This document shows positions 22,146 to 32,884 of a stretch of DNA of 64,000 bases, piece by piece. The DNA lies in contig CAJNDS010000073.1 of the NCBI GenBank assembly GCA_905221605.1, positions 56,001 through 120,000 of the forward strand, read 5' to 3'. Source of the stretch: Symbiodinium natans. Lineage: Eukaryota; Sar; Dinophyceae; Suessiales; Symbiodiniaceae. Below the pieces are notes generated by a model that saw only the letters and a program-made list of their open reading frames with translations, was not told where the DNA came from and made no database searches. Within the stretch, counting starts at the first letter, position 1. Every line of letters begins with the position of its first letter. A program made the translations under genes and the position numbers.

Positions 22146-23630
22146 TCAACTATAACAAAGTCGGTACCACACTTGCCTATCTTGTTTGCCTACGCCCAGG
22201 TGGCCCACGTAGAATAACCAGACGGGGTAGACTCCCAAGGCCTGGCACAGGCATGAGGCATGTCGGACTTGTGCAACAAAAACCCCCAGGGGCCATGCAC
22301 GTCCGCAATAGCAGCTCATGCACTTTCATGGCAGCATCGAGGCCCACAGCACACTCCAAAGTGTTACTAAGGTTCTGAAGTGCACGGGTTTGTGCTGTCC
22401 CAGAAGACGCGCCTTGCGATCCTCGGGCAATAGTTCAGCCATGAACGCCACCTCGAGTCGAGCGGGTTGAGATTTGGGAGGCACAGTTAGAGGGCCGAAG
22501 AAGTGCTGGGCTCGGACTGGTGCAGAGCCTAGGTCCCGCGCCGAGGCGCCTGTAGCCCATGTAAAGCCTACGCAGACGAAGATGACCTGACGGGAACGGA
22601 CTGAATTCGCAGCCAGGACGCATGAAGCAGACACACCACAAAGTGAGATTGAAGCTGTTGAGCTGTTTTGCATTTGAGCAATGCTCTCAAGCATGAGCTG
22701 TGCCTTCAGCCATATTACCTGGAGCAGTAAGGAGCAGAAGGCAGCTATGACCAGCGGGAAGATGCAGTAGCCTGGAATCTGCGAATTCACAGAATCCCTT
22801 GCATGCCTTCTCCAAGCCATGTCTGTCATGAGCTCAGTAAGAAGCTTGCTTGATTACTGCCTGAGGCACTGGCCCAAGACGCACACCTGAGCGAATGGTA
22901 AAGAGGCCACCCCTACTGTGTAGCTTCCGTTCCGGCTGAAGGTTCTCGTGACTGCAACCGCAGACATGGTCACTAAGCCACTAAGCGGCAAACCGACTGG
23001 AAGAAGGAGATCTTGCCTTTGAGAAGGACTGCATTCAGGGTCACAATGCCTGCATCCAGGCAAGGAGACTCCGTAAATCTTGTGGGTGTTCAAAAAAGCG
23101 GAGGACTCTTTGGTGCCAAAGTTGCATCCGGCGCAATTGCACCTGGCCTGAACCCACCCACACGATCACGAAGACCAGGGCAAAAGCCAAGCTAGCCTGT
23201 TGCTGCAATCAGGCACGAGTTCGACCCGGGTTGTTGATGTTTTTTCGTTTGCTTCTGCTCATGCTCAACTGAGTTCCGCTCCTGCTCCGCTCGCATCGAC
23301 AGCATGATGCCTCAGATGCAGATGTGAACTGCCAAGCTTCTTCGAGGCATTGATTCCGCTGGATGTCGGTTAGTCGGTTGCTGCTGACGGGTCAAAAAGG
23401 GGGGCCGCTTCAACGGGAGCTAAGCAGCTAAGCGCTTCCAAGGCGCCCAAAGCTAAACAGAGCACTAAGGGACCCCACAGGTCCCACCTTGGCAGAGCAA
23501 AGGCGAAGTAAAGGCGCGCTGCGCTTGTTGTCCAGATCAGCTCCACACGAGAAAAGAAAGCTCCTCTGAGGCCACCCGCTCCCGCAAGCCGCTGCCTTTG
23601 TCGGCTCGTGCTCTCGGCAGCATGACGTAC
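22146..23630 (-). CDS. YIPF6-like Golgi multi-pass membrane protein (Yip1 family)
   Basis: Eight exons join in frame: 23580-23630 (YVMLPRARADKGSGLR), 23436-23487 (WDLWGPLVLCLALGALE), 23148-23196 (LAFALVFVIVWVGS), 22982-23049 (IVTLNAVLLKGKISFFQSVC), 22719-22778 (GYCIFPLVIAAF), 22542-22586 (VIFVCVGFTWATGAS), 22413-22451 (VAFMAELLPEDRK) and 22146-22241 (ALGVYPVWLFYV). The signature WDLWGPLVLC, FVIVWxG, SFFQSxC-GYCxxPL and ALxVYPVxLFY blocks are those of YIPF6, a five-helix Golgi/early secretory membrane protein acting in vesicle traffic with Rab GTPases. Four of the six introns downstream of 23436 have GC donors and two have GT. The intron before 23436 also has GC. About 14 residues expected between the fifth and sixth exons listed are missing, so a small exon is probably unseen. 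The N-terminal cytosolic exons (above 23630) were not found. The last 19 codons look unlike the family and may be intron read-through. Confidence 0.85.
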
Positions 23631-23639
23631 CTGGGAAGC

Positions 23640-25485
23640 TCTACGATGGCGAGGCGGCGCAGAAGCCCGTGTAATGGCACGAGACGTGTCGAGCTGTTGG
23701 CGCACTTCAGCTTGGTGCCAATCGACCTGCCAATCATGACTGCGACCCCGTGATGTGCATTATGCTCCAAACATGGGCAAGGTGAGAAGTCTGGCGATCT
23801 TAGGTGGAATTTGACTGCGACTCCATGCCACAGGGTTCCCTCGAACGCACAGATTTCAGCGTGATGACTTGCCGGACCATGCATCATGACCAAACAGTAA
23901 CTTCAAACATCTGCAAGCTCCACCTCAGATCTCTCATGATGGTCTCTGTGACGGGCTCGTCCAAGGTACATCGCCCCTGCCAGTCGCAACCGCGAACGTG
24001 CGCGAGAGGAAACAGTGAACAGACGAATCAGACAATGACAGAGGTGAGGGAGGGATGAGGTCAAAAGGGCTGAGGTCAAAAGGTAAAAAAACTATGCAAC
24101 GCTGAACAGGCCTGCAGACCCTGAGACTCCTCTATGTGGCCGCTGGGTGCCACCGCACCATCACCTTCAAAATGGACAAGGCGAGCAAACCATCACTGAG
24201 CGAGATTGCAACAAACGAATTGGCCACAGGGAAACAGGGACTTGAAACTCGCGAACGCTGGGATACTCTTGGGATGCAGTGGCAGCACTACTTACCATGG
24301 GCAGACGACTTCAAGATAACAATTAAGAAGCAAAGGAGCGCCACCTGCACCAAACTGCGGCGACTGGTAGGTGCCGCTTAAGTCAAAATTCGCCATCCCT
24401 GGCAGAGGGCTGATAGTGCTAGGCCGTTACTAGACGAACAGGTCTGCTTTTGGATCTGACATCCTACGCCGATTTGAGAGATATTTCACTTCAGCCGACA
24501 TCCTTCAGGCAGAGACCCACAGTGCCGCACCTCCTCTCGCGAAGGGAGGCCTTCTCTAGGATCTCTAGCGTTGCAGCAGGTCGAAAATGCAACGGCAACA
24601 GGAGCCACAGTTCTTGCCTGGAACAACTTCACATCTACAGAGGAGGCTTGCAAGAGCAGGTGACACGATCAGAAGGGGATCCAGAGTGCCATTCTGTTGA
24701 CAGGGTGCTGTTGGGCCTGTAACATAGGTCTACGTGTCTTCCGGTACATGTCGCCAAGCAAAACATGTCAGACTTTTTCTCTTGCAGCTTAAGCTCCTGT
24801 CGTGCATCCAACGCGAGTTTGCATCGTTGAAAGAATCACAGAACTGTGTAAACTTCCTTTCGATGCACTGTCCTGAAGATGAAAGAAAACTCGCAGCCGG
24901 CGCGTGCAATAATTCAACCCATCGACTGGAATCCGGTCAGGACGGGCGCATCCGGGCGTGATCCTGGATGCCTGCGACGGGCATTAACCTGGGACAGGCA
25001 TGGCAGGCATGCGAACCTACAAGAAGAAACAAAGACAGACAAGCTCAGAAAAGCACCCAGAAAAACAATGTGCCATCAACACCACGGAATGCTTCGATCG
25101 TAGGCAGAAATCCCTTCACCAAGAACATTCAAGCAAATCAAAGAGCCCAGGCCCAGGCCCGGCATGCATCCTCAAAAGAATGTGGACAAGGTTGCAAAGG
25201 CTGAGGGTAGGTTGCCGCCCTTAACCCGGTGCCGCGGCTCGCACCGAGGCTCGGGAAAAGGGGTGACCCCGAAGAATCTTACCGGTGTTGAGGCTGAGGC
25301 AGAATCGGGGCAGCAGCAGCTGCTGCAGTGGCTCCAACACTAAGCATGTCGTCCTTCAACTTTGGGACACCAACTATTAGAACTCCCGGCACGATTCGAC
25401 GGTCCTCGAAACCAATGTCCCAGCCGCTGCCTGTGTCCTAAAGCAAGTAGCTGAATGATGTGCAAGAGCAAGCACACGTCATATT
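23640..25485. other. No firm gene; expected to hold 5' exons of the YIPF6-like gene
   Basis: The N-terminal cytosolic part of the YIPF6-like protein should lie in this direction, but I could not find a matching exon. Several plus-strand frames (24136-24381, 24968-25224) have mixed composition and no motif. Confidence 0.4.
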
Positions 25486-25488
25486 TAA

Positions 25489-25694
25489 GTCAAAAGGGGG
25501 GGGGGTGGTGAAAAGGGGGGGGGGGGGGGGCCCCCTCCCCAGAAATCAATTAAGGCGACCCTGAATGGGGACACCTGAAGATTGATTCTGCCAATCCTAT
25601 AAGGGGGGGCAGGGGGGGCCCCCGCCCCCCCCCCCCCACAGCCGTTCATCTCTTTGATTTTCATAGCACCTAAGGGTCGGGGTCGCTTTTTGAC
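25489..25694. mobile_element. G/C-tract fold-back element (MITE-like, tentative)
   Basis: GTCAAAA at 25489-25495 is matched by TTTTGAC at 25688-25694. Inside lie a run of 10 G (25496-25505) and a run of 16 G (25515-25530) followed directly by CCCCCTCCCC. A second pair, GGGGGGG (25603-25609) and GGGGGGG (25612-25618), is followed by CCCCCG and 13 C (25625-25637). AATCAAT (25544-25550) pairs with ATTGATT (25581-25587). The nested symmetry could form a long hairpin. Whether it is mobile cannot be told from one copy. Confidence 0.45.
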
Positions 25695-25699
25695 CCAGC

Positions 25700-26240
25700 T
25701 GAACACTAGAGAGAAGACTTGTAAACAACAACTCTCGCGAGCTCCAAGGAGCTAGCTTTCGTGATTAAGTCTTCGAGCATCTTTGAATGACATGTCGAAC
25801 AAAGCGTGGCCGAGGCTCAGGACTTCTTTGTGAGAGTTGCAACGTCAAGCAGCAATTCTGGTGACATGTGGCAACCTGTCCTGGTATGGCATGGCTTGTG
25901 GGTCTTCGTGCTCGCAGTCACGGAAGTTGGTGAGGTCGCGTGGCCCTCGGACCTGTCTCTGGGATAAGGTGCTTGTTTAGTCGGGAGGGCCTGCACAAGG
26001 GAAACGCACGTGAACGTGGAGGAAGGTGGAATGCACATGGCAACGTTCGGAGCCCTTCCGCAAGCAGAAGTGTCGCAACATATCACATCAATCTATCCCC
26101 TGCGCCTGTGGAACCAGCGGAGGAGTCATTCGAAGGCTCTGGAGTCCTACCCACCATCCGAGCAGGCGTCACCACGCAGTGGTGTTCTACACAATGTACG
26201 ATTTTCGATTCTACCTGCTTCTACGTGCTTCTACGTGATT
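25700..26240. other. No firm gene; may hold the last kinase exon
   Basis: The kinase C-terminal tail should lie here. A frame on the minus strand with PEPSNDSSAGSTG (about 26103-26147) or one ending SPELLLDVATLTKKS (stop near 25817) are candidates, but neither can be joined with confidence. Confidence 0.3.
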
Positions 26241-26249
26241 CTATGCTTG

Positions 26250-29200
26250 CGGCAAAGGGCCTTTCCAGTCAAACCCGCGGAAGAAGCTGTGCTCCCGCAG
26301 AGTCGGTGTGCGCAAACGCACCTTGTTGGCCCCACAAAGCATCAACAGCTTGAGCGGCGGATTAAGTGACACACACACACACACACAACTCTTTGCTGGC
26401 TTGGCACGTCCGGAGTCCTGTGGCACAAATGTCGCACCAGCTGGCCGGCCTAGGCTTCGCCGTACACCAGAGCACTACTCCGCAACCCGAAACAAGGAGA
26501 TCTGGATCTGGCCAAGCGATCGTGCGAGCGGGGTGGAGAACAGGTAGGAGGGCGCTGAGACTGCACTGAGCAAGCAGCTTCGTTTTTGACTGCTTCCGGA
26601 AACCTTACCGACTCGATGCCCTTCTTCACCAGGCTGTAGGTCTGTCCGAGACTTGCAATGGGAGCTGTTCTTATCACTTCTTTCCTTACAGCTTCTTCCA
26701 AGTCGCCAGGTGGTCCCATGTTCTGCGACTATCTATGCCTATGGCAGACTGGCAGCACTTGCTGGCACAGACTGCTATTCAGTAGCCCTTCCTGCGATCG
26801 GAGGATGATGTTCCCGCGAGTCTGCTTGTCACACATTTTACATCTGCTCGTCTTATCCATGCGGCCGGCCTCCTGGGCATTGCCGGATTTGGACTCGAAA
26901 GGTGCATGTCCTTTTTGGCTCAGGGGTGCTACAGCGGTTCCCTGGCAAAACCTTCTGCACTGGCCTGCCAGAAGCTCGTACAGGAGCACCCCGAGCGTCC
27001 ACCAATCCACAGACTGCAAGGGCCCAACATGACACAACATGACAGCACTTCTACAGACCCATAAAGGACACATCACGACACAGCACTGGAACGTGAGATT
27101 CTGGGACCCCCGCTTTGGTGTGGCCGCTTTGTTCGATGACCTCCCGCTGCTGTGGTTGACACAGACTTGAACAAAAGGCGCAAAGGAGAGGAAGAGCTGA
27201 GGTTGAGCGGATTTGAAAGCCTCTGGAGCCATGTAGTCAGGAGTGCCAACCATCGTGAAGGTGGGGCCTCAGCAAGCCCACTGCTAAACAAAAGTAGCCT
27301 GCCACATACGAGTAGCTGAGCAAGACAAGCTTTGGTATGTCGAAGAGATCGAAGAGTACTCAGCGTGACCGCCTTTTAAAAGTCCCCTCACAAGTGCCGG
27401 ACTGGTCGTGATCTTTGCGAGCCCCATGTCAGTCACCTCTGGGGAAGCCCCGCCAACATCTCAGAAATGCAGGCGGAGCCAAGGAAAGGAAGCTTTTGAA
27501 GACCCTCGTTACAGGCTGAGGAGCGGAAACCAGGTCCCTGAAAATCGCATTTTTTGGCACGTCGCATGCCTTGCAGAAGCCTCGTACATCCAGCAACAGA
27601 TTCTCGGGCTTCAGGTCCTGCAATCGAAAGTTATGCTGCTGCCGATGCTGACAGCATATGGTCGTTTTCATGTCTCCTTTTGTTGCCTGATCTTTACGTT
27701 TCATCAGATTTAGTCATGCTTAACTGTTTAACCGCGTATTGTAATGCACGTCACTCGTTCACCGGTGCTGTGCGGAGCCCTTGTAGCTAAGGAGGCGGTC
27801 CCGGTAGATCACATTCTTCTGATGAAGGTGGGCCAATGCCTTGCAAACGTGTCTGCCATGCACAACTGAACATTACATCCACTCGCAGCATGCTTGGAGC
27901 TGACTGTTGTCTTCAATCTTCGACTAGCGAAGCTGCGTCCCAGCACATCATGCTCTTTGCTGCCTCGGCGTGTTGTCCTTTCTGCTCCTGTTACCATGCT
28001 CTACGTCTTTGTCTTTGTGAGTGGTTGCTGCCTCCGTGACGCAAGCGACGTAAAACCGAGCGTGGGCTTCGGAGCCTCGGGGGCAGGTCTCGCGACTGAC
28101 CCCAGGGCGTCTTTAAGAAAGCCGCAGAGTATCTCAGCTATTCAAGCGGCTCCAAGGGAGCACCTAAGGAGCACCTAAGGAGCGCACCATAGAGTTTGAG
28201 CCGCTCGTAGGTGGTGAAGAGCTCTCCGCCGAGCGCGGCCTTGCAGCCAGGTTTGGGGATGCAAGGAGAATCGACGAGAGGTCCGAGATGGTCCGAGGTT
28301 TTTGTCAATTGTGCGAAGGGGCGAAACCTGATTTCCTCTTGCAGCCACCAAGCGTTGCTCGCTTTCACAATCCTATTCTCAGTCTCAATTTTTTCATGGT
28401 GAATGAACCTCAGGACGAGCCTCGAGCAGGAAGTACACATGCTCTCTGCCACTGTACGTGGCCAGCAACCGAACAACCTTGCAGCAGCAAACATTGTGCA
28501 GAATGGCAGCTGGCTCTCATGAATGATAACAGTTCAACATTGAGTCATGAGAATCAGACGAAGGGTGTATCCAGCATCTTCAGAATCCTTTTCTCATTGA
28601 GTACGGAATACCTCGGCTCTGAGCAGATGGCAAACACCAAATCTGCACGGCAGCCCGGCAGCTGACTCGCCCTCAGCCCTCGCGCGGCTGAGAGCGGTGC
28701 TCCATCCGCAGATGCGCTAAGTATCCCTTGGAAACTGCTTTCAGGGCCTGGGCGACAAGTCACGCCATGGACCTGTACAGCACTGCGGAAACCTTGACGC
28801 CTGACAACCTTGCAGGCTGAAAGGAGATAAAGCCCGAGCCACCCATTAACAATTGTCAAGCCCCCGTACAGCGCAGACAGCATAGCTCACGCCACATTTC
28901 CGACGAGACTTGGTGGATTGGCGGATTGCAAAAGATTGGCGAGTTTGCAACTGCCAGAGCTAAGTTGCACGCCATATTATACAGTAAGACAAGGATCCCA
29001 AAAGACCAAGACCCACAGTAAAGGAATCTCCAACCCATTCTAGGACCCCCTCGGAGGGCCAAAATCAGTTTTGTTTGCTAGAGCCTGAGCCCTAGTATCC
29101 CAAGGCGGGTGATGTGGAACGTTAACAAGATCGACCAAATGCGGGAGACACAGCTGCAAGCACCTGGGCAGCAGGCGTATGTTCTCCCTGTTCGGCGATC

Positions 29201-29479
29201 AGCCTGCGTCACAAGCAACTCCAACGATCTGACTTGGGCCAGCTATGTGATTCAGGTCACCTCTGGCCATGCACTTCGGCATACAGGCAGATCCCAGTAG
29301 CAGAGGACGTGCTGCAACAGACTACTAGCCGAACTCTGGCGCTCTGCGCTGCCCTCTGTCCCAAAAATATCTCGCATGCAGATGTCCAAGAGACGCGGCC
29401 TCAAGCGTCACCAGACCAAATGCGCCGACACCGAGTCGACCAACCCGCTGCAGATCACATCTGCGTATCCTCGTGACGC
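26250..29479 (-). CDS. AGC-family protein kinase (PKA/PKG type), at least 16 exons
   Basis: Exons join in frame in the order of a protein kinase domain: 29400-29479 (Gly loop GVGAFGLV), 29177-29203, 28701-28747 (ALK with the ATP-binding Lys), 28560-28611 (helix C Glu in LNEKRIL), 28421-28477 (VVRLLATY, YFLLE), 28188-28239 (GGELF), 28032-28075 (HARFY), 27801-27839 with 27570-27617 (YRD-LKPENLLLD catalytic loop), 27436 to about 27385 (DMG metal motif), 27221-27267 (GTPDYMAPE), 27114-27140, 26965-27013 (SVDWWTLGVLLYELLAG), 26870-26910 (PFES), 26641 to about 26590 (TYSLVKKGIESVRFP) and about 26250-26310 (FFRGFDWK). HARFY, GTPDYMAPE and VDWWTLG are AGC hallmarks closest to PKA/PKG. It should phosphorylate Ser/Thr in basic contexts. 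All catalytic residues are present, with DMG in place of DFG. The exon between RFP and FFRGFDW, the C-terminal tail and anything N-terminal, such as cyclic-nucleotide domains, were not found. Confidence 0.88.
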
Positions 29480-29489
29480 CTGTCGAAGC

Positions 29490-29900
29490 AAGGGCCAAAG
29501 GGGATCCAACTCGGGACTGTGATTGCGCTGCCAGCAGATCCAGGCCTGCGTTGCCCGTCCTTGTCACATTGTTTACGGCTCTGCGTGCACAGCATCTGCT
29601 TTGCAATCAACCACTTTGAAACAGGTTTGCACTTTGACGGCTGATGGCTTGACTGTTGAGTATTTGCAAGATTCCTCAGAATATCTCAGAACATGATGCA
29701 AGGATGAGGATTCCAGGATGTGCGACCACCCAAGCCGCGGACGTCGAGCCAGCGCCGGAGAACGGCGAAGTAACAGGCGGAGCGCCTGACCCAGAAAGGC
29801 ACTGCGGAGGTTGAAAGAGACGCAGAACAGTGCAGATGGTGCCATGGCATGCTACAGAGGCCGGCACCAGGAGTAGCGGCCCGCACGGCTGTGCGGGATG
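29490..29900. other. Possible 5' exon of the kinase gene, unresolved
   Basis: Both strands of 29700-29850 are open with protein-like composition: minus contains NLRSAFLGQALRLLLRRSPA, plus contains ADVEPAPENGEVTGGAPDPE. Only the minus reading would fit the kinase gene. No choice can be made from sequence alone. Confidence 0.25.
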
Positions 29901-30269
29901 AGCCGCGCCTTACGGGAAGCCTACTCTTACTGCTGCTCGTACTGGCATTTAAGACTCGGGCACTATGGCAACAGGGTGGGAGTGGGGGAGCATTTGTGCT
30001 CCATGAAAGTGCCCTGAAAGGGTAGTTAATCCGCTATGAGGCCTCGGGCATCCTCGGGCTGTAGGTGTCTGGGGAGCATAAAGCAGGTACCCCACCTCTC
30101 ATCCTCTACGACGCTGTTTCTAGCCGACTAGCCGACAGGTGTCCGGGAGCGGACGGTGCATCAGGACCAGGGGTCCAATGGGGCCAGGGGACGGACACCG
30201 GCGTCTTCAAGCCTTACCCCTTATTTCGGCCCCGCCCCTGCCCTCCCCCGCGTGATTGTGAGTGCGAGT

Positions 30270-30325
30270 GTTGAGTATTGAGTATTGGGCGTGTGCATGT
30301 GCGTGTGCGTGGGCGTGTGCGGGCG
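30270..30325. repeat. GTGTGC-type simple repeat
   Basis: GAGTATT duplications (30273-30286) are followed by GTGTGCATGTGCGTGTGCGTGGGCGTGTGCGG. Surrounding 29.9-30.7 kb shows no gene. Confidence 0.6.
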
Positions 30326-30769
30326 ACTAGAATGCAAGTCAAGATGTGGAAAGATAACACCAAGAACCCATGGGCTCGGATTCGGCTCCCGGCTGCGTTG
30401 GATCCAGCAACCCATGGGGCATGTCATTTGGAGGTGCCTCTCGGCTCAGCTTAGCTCAGTCATGCTCACTGCACTTGAGAGCCTAAGAGCCGTTGAGATA
30501 GCCTCAAAAGCAGGAGAACTGCAAGGAGGTAAAGGTCAGTAGAGCCATGTCGGGTCCATGACCCACAGCCCGCACGTTGAAGTACAAAGTTGCACTATGC
30601 CGGCACCGGAGAAGAGCTCGGTCAGATGTGTTGCTTGCCCAGCCTTGGGAGTGCAGACACCAGAACCTGCGCAAGAAAAAGCACTGCGACCCTTTGTCTA
30701 TGGACCGTCTCGCAGCTGCCCTTTACATCCCAAGAGGTCATCCAAGAAACGTCGCAAAACTGTCACAAG

Positions 30770-31090
30770 CATCACGAGCAGACTGAATTCGCATTTTGGC
30801 ATTCAGAATTCCCATGCCTGTGATCGGTGGGGACCAAGAGTGCGATGGCTGCGACGTCGGAGCTCGAGGCCTCACTACCAAGCTCAGTGCGCAATTTGGG
30901 CTGAAAGCAACGCGTTGAAAGCTGAGATATATGGTGACATGCATGGTGGGTAAATGCTTTTTGGCGCTGCTGGGCCCCTGGCGCAGCCCAAGAAGGTGCG
31001 GCCGCCGGAGCTTTGGGCAGCACCTGCCGTGACTTGTCCCAGCGGAGGTACATGCTGCGACCATACTTAACCCAACAGAACCCGACAGAA
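30770..31090 (-). CDS. Possible exon(s), unidentified
   Basis: One frame gives YLRWDKSRQVLPKAPAAAPS, then a stretch with QPKLRTELGSEASSSDVAAI. Composition is protein-like in both, but no family is recognised. They lie upstream of the kinase on the same strand and could be part of its unmapped N-terminal region or a separate gene. Confidence 0.3.
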
Positions 31091-31503
31091 CCCGAACGCA
31101 TTCCTATTCAATTCCTGCCAGCGCCTTTGCAGCTGCGCCGGGTGCCTTCGACGGGGCGCACCCGCCTCCATTCTTCGTGAGTGCTCTCGTCTGACATCAT
31201 AACCCATGGACAGCCAACTTCCTTGTATCTGGAAGAGCACATTTCCAAACGCTACTGCAGAGTTACTTCTTGTGTTCTTGTCATGTGATCACTGAGCAAG
31301 CCTGCTGTCTCCTCATTGGCACGCGGTGCTGGCCGGTTACGTGGAGAGGAAGGAGCCTCAAGGCAAACGTGAATGGCAGGACCCGGCTTCCGTAACAGAA
31401 TGAAACTCATGGATCAACTAATCGATACGGTCACGTCACGATTCTCGGCTATGTTTTATCCGTGGTTTTGTTCTTCCTTTGTTACTTTCTTGTTGTTCTC
31501 ATC

Positions 31504-32415
31504 TCATTCGCTTCTTGGTGTGTTCACTTCCGTTTGTTTGCACACGATGTGTATGATCGTTTGCTGTACTGTAATGCACTTATGTCTCTCTTTCTTCTTC
31601 TCTCCGGCCGTGTGCTTCAGGCTGTCTTCAGTTGGGGCGTGTGTAGCCCACGCGAAAGACAGCCTTCCAGAGCTGCTGCAAGGCACGCCTCGCGGGACTT
31701 TGTCGCAGGGCTGGCCTTGCGCTCTTGTTGCACCATTTGCACCTGAGAGAGGAAGCATGGCAGGGCCAGGGTGTGCTGGCATGTGCTCGCCTAAGCTGAT
31801 GATTTTTTTGGGGTACTCGAAACCCAGTTTTGCTGGCACACGCTGATGCTGTCGCCAGAACCGAAGCTTGTCAGGATCTTGCCACTGTGGATTGAATGTC
31901 TGGAAGCACACGGTGGCCTCGTTCAAGGTTGGTGCAGGCTTGCGAGGACGGGGTGGCAATCGATTCACCTCGGATGTAAAGCATTTCAAAACAAAACTTG
32001 CTCTTTCTTCACTGCGAAAACTTGGTGAGCATACAGCACTTGGCACTCTGAATGACGAAGCGGGCGCCGCACGCAGCGGCGAGGCCCCCGCGCCTCGCAA
32101 GAACTTGGCAGGGTCATCAGCCATCCGAGCTGTGAACTTCTTCTGCCCACCTTGCACTTCCTCCTGGAGGGCTGCCACTCGCCGCTGAGGTCCGGGGCTG
32201 CGGCCTGCGACTCTTCGACTTTCAGGCTTCTGAATTTTGGAACCATGGACCATGTCGAAGGACAACAATGAAGGGCACTGAAGGGCGCTGAAGGGCGCTG
32301 AAGGGCGCTGAAAACGCTCTGAGAACCACTTCGGAACCACTTCGGGCCCCCTTGAGGTCCAGGCCTTGGGCTTGGCCGGCAGCACCTTCGCCAAGATGAA
32401 GCGCACTCGGTGGTT
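31504..32415 (-). CDS. Open frame of about 300 codons, unidentified
   Basis: This is one of the longest uninterrupted frames after the RCC1-like gene. Its start region (RFILAKVLPAKPKAWTSRGP) and middle (RVAALQEEVQGGQKKFTARM, later FWRQHQRVPAKLGFEYPKKI) look coding. A (GAAGGGCGCT)n run at 32270-32310 encodes a repetitive Ser/Pro patch and may be non-coding, and the part after about 31640 loses coding character. It may be several exons in one frame with introns read through. No domain is recognised. The next exon upstream may be the ubiquitin-like one at 32.9 kb. Confidence 0.4.
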   Translation of the reverse strand, partial: NHRVRFILAKVLPAKPKAWTSRGPEVVPKWFSERFQRPSAPFSALQCPSLLSFDMVHGSKIQKPESRRVAGRSPGPQRRVAALQEEVQGGQKKFTARMADDPAKFLRGAGASPLRAAPASSFRVPSAVCSPSFRSEERASFVLKCFTSEVNRLPPRPRKPAPTLNEATVCFQTFNPQWQDPDKLRFWRQHQRVPAKLGFEYPKKIISLGEHMPAHPGPAMLPLSGANGATRAQGQPCDKVPRGVPCSSSGRLSFAWATHAPTEDSLKHTAGEKKKERHKCITVQQTIIHIVCKQTEVNTPRSE

Positions 32416-32489
32416 GAAGTTGAACTCCTAGCCGTGTGGGATCGTTTTTCTCAATATTTCATGGGAGTCCAATGTAGCGTATCCATATG

Positions 32490-32612
32490 TGTATATGTAT
32501 AGATATATATATATATAAAGAGGGCACATATACATATTTATACATATATATGTATATGTATCTGTATATAACTGTATATATACATATATACATATATATA
32601 TATAATATATGC
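32490..32612. repeat. TATA/ATAC-rich simple repeat
   Basis: About 120 bp of (TA)n and (TATACA)n, almost without G or C. It could form cruciforms. The open frames through it (Tyr/Ile repeats) are artefacts of composition. Confidence 0.85.
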
Positions 32613-32884
32613 AGATATACGTGTGTGGCCGCCTGAACTTAAAACAACCCACATGTAGAGCTTCAGCGTGCTCCCCAGCACCAGTCCTTCAGTTTGCGGC
32701 CACGCTGCAGGTCGGAACACTGCCCGTCACAGCCTGGAGAATGCTAGAGATGAAGATAAAAAGGAGATAAAGGAAATACAGGGGATAAAGGGGATGGAAA
32801 ACGACCTAGAACGAGGCAATTCGAGGTCGTATCGAAGGGATGAAAGGGGCCACCAGCTCGGTCCCACATTCGTTTGTGGCAGCG

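Noticed and set aside
22250-22359. APGGFC motif on the minus strand, suggesting an FtsJ/cap methyltransferase exon
   Set aside because: It falls in the intron between the YIPF6-like exons 22413-22451 and 22146-22241, in a frame that stays coding in neither direction.
26908-26922. TTTTTGGCTCAGG on the plus strand, resembling the leader's 3' end
   Set aside because: It is the complement of the acceptor region of a kinase exon; chance likeness.
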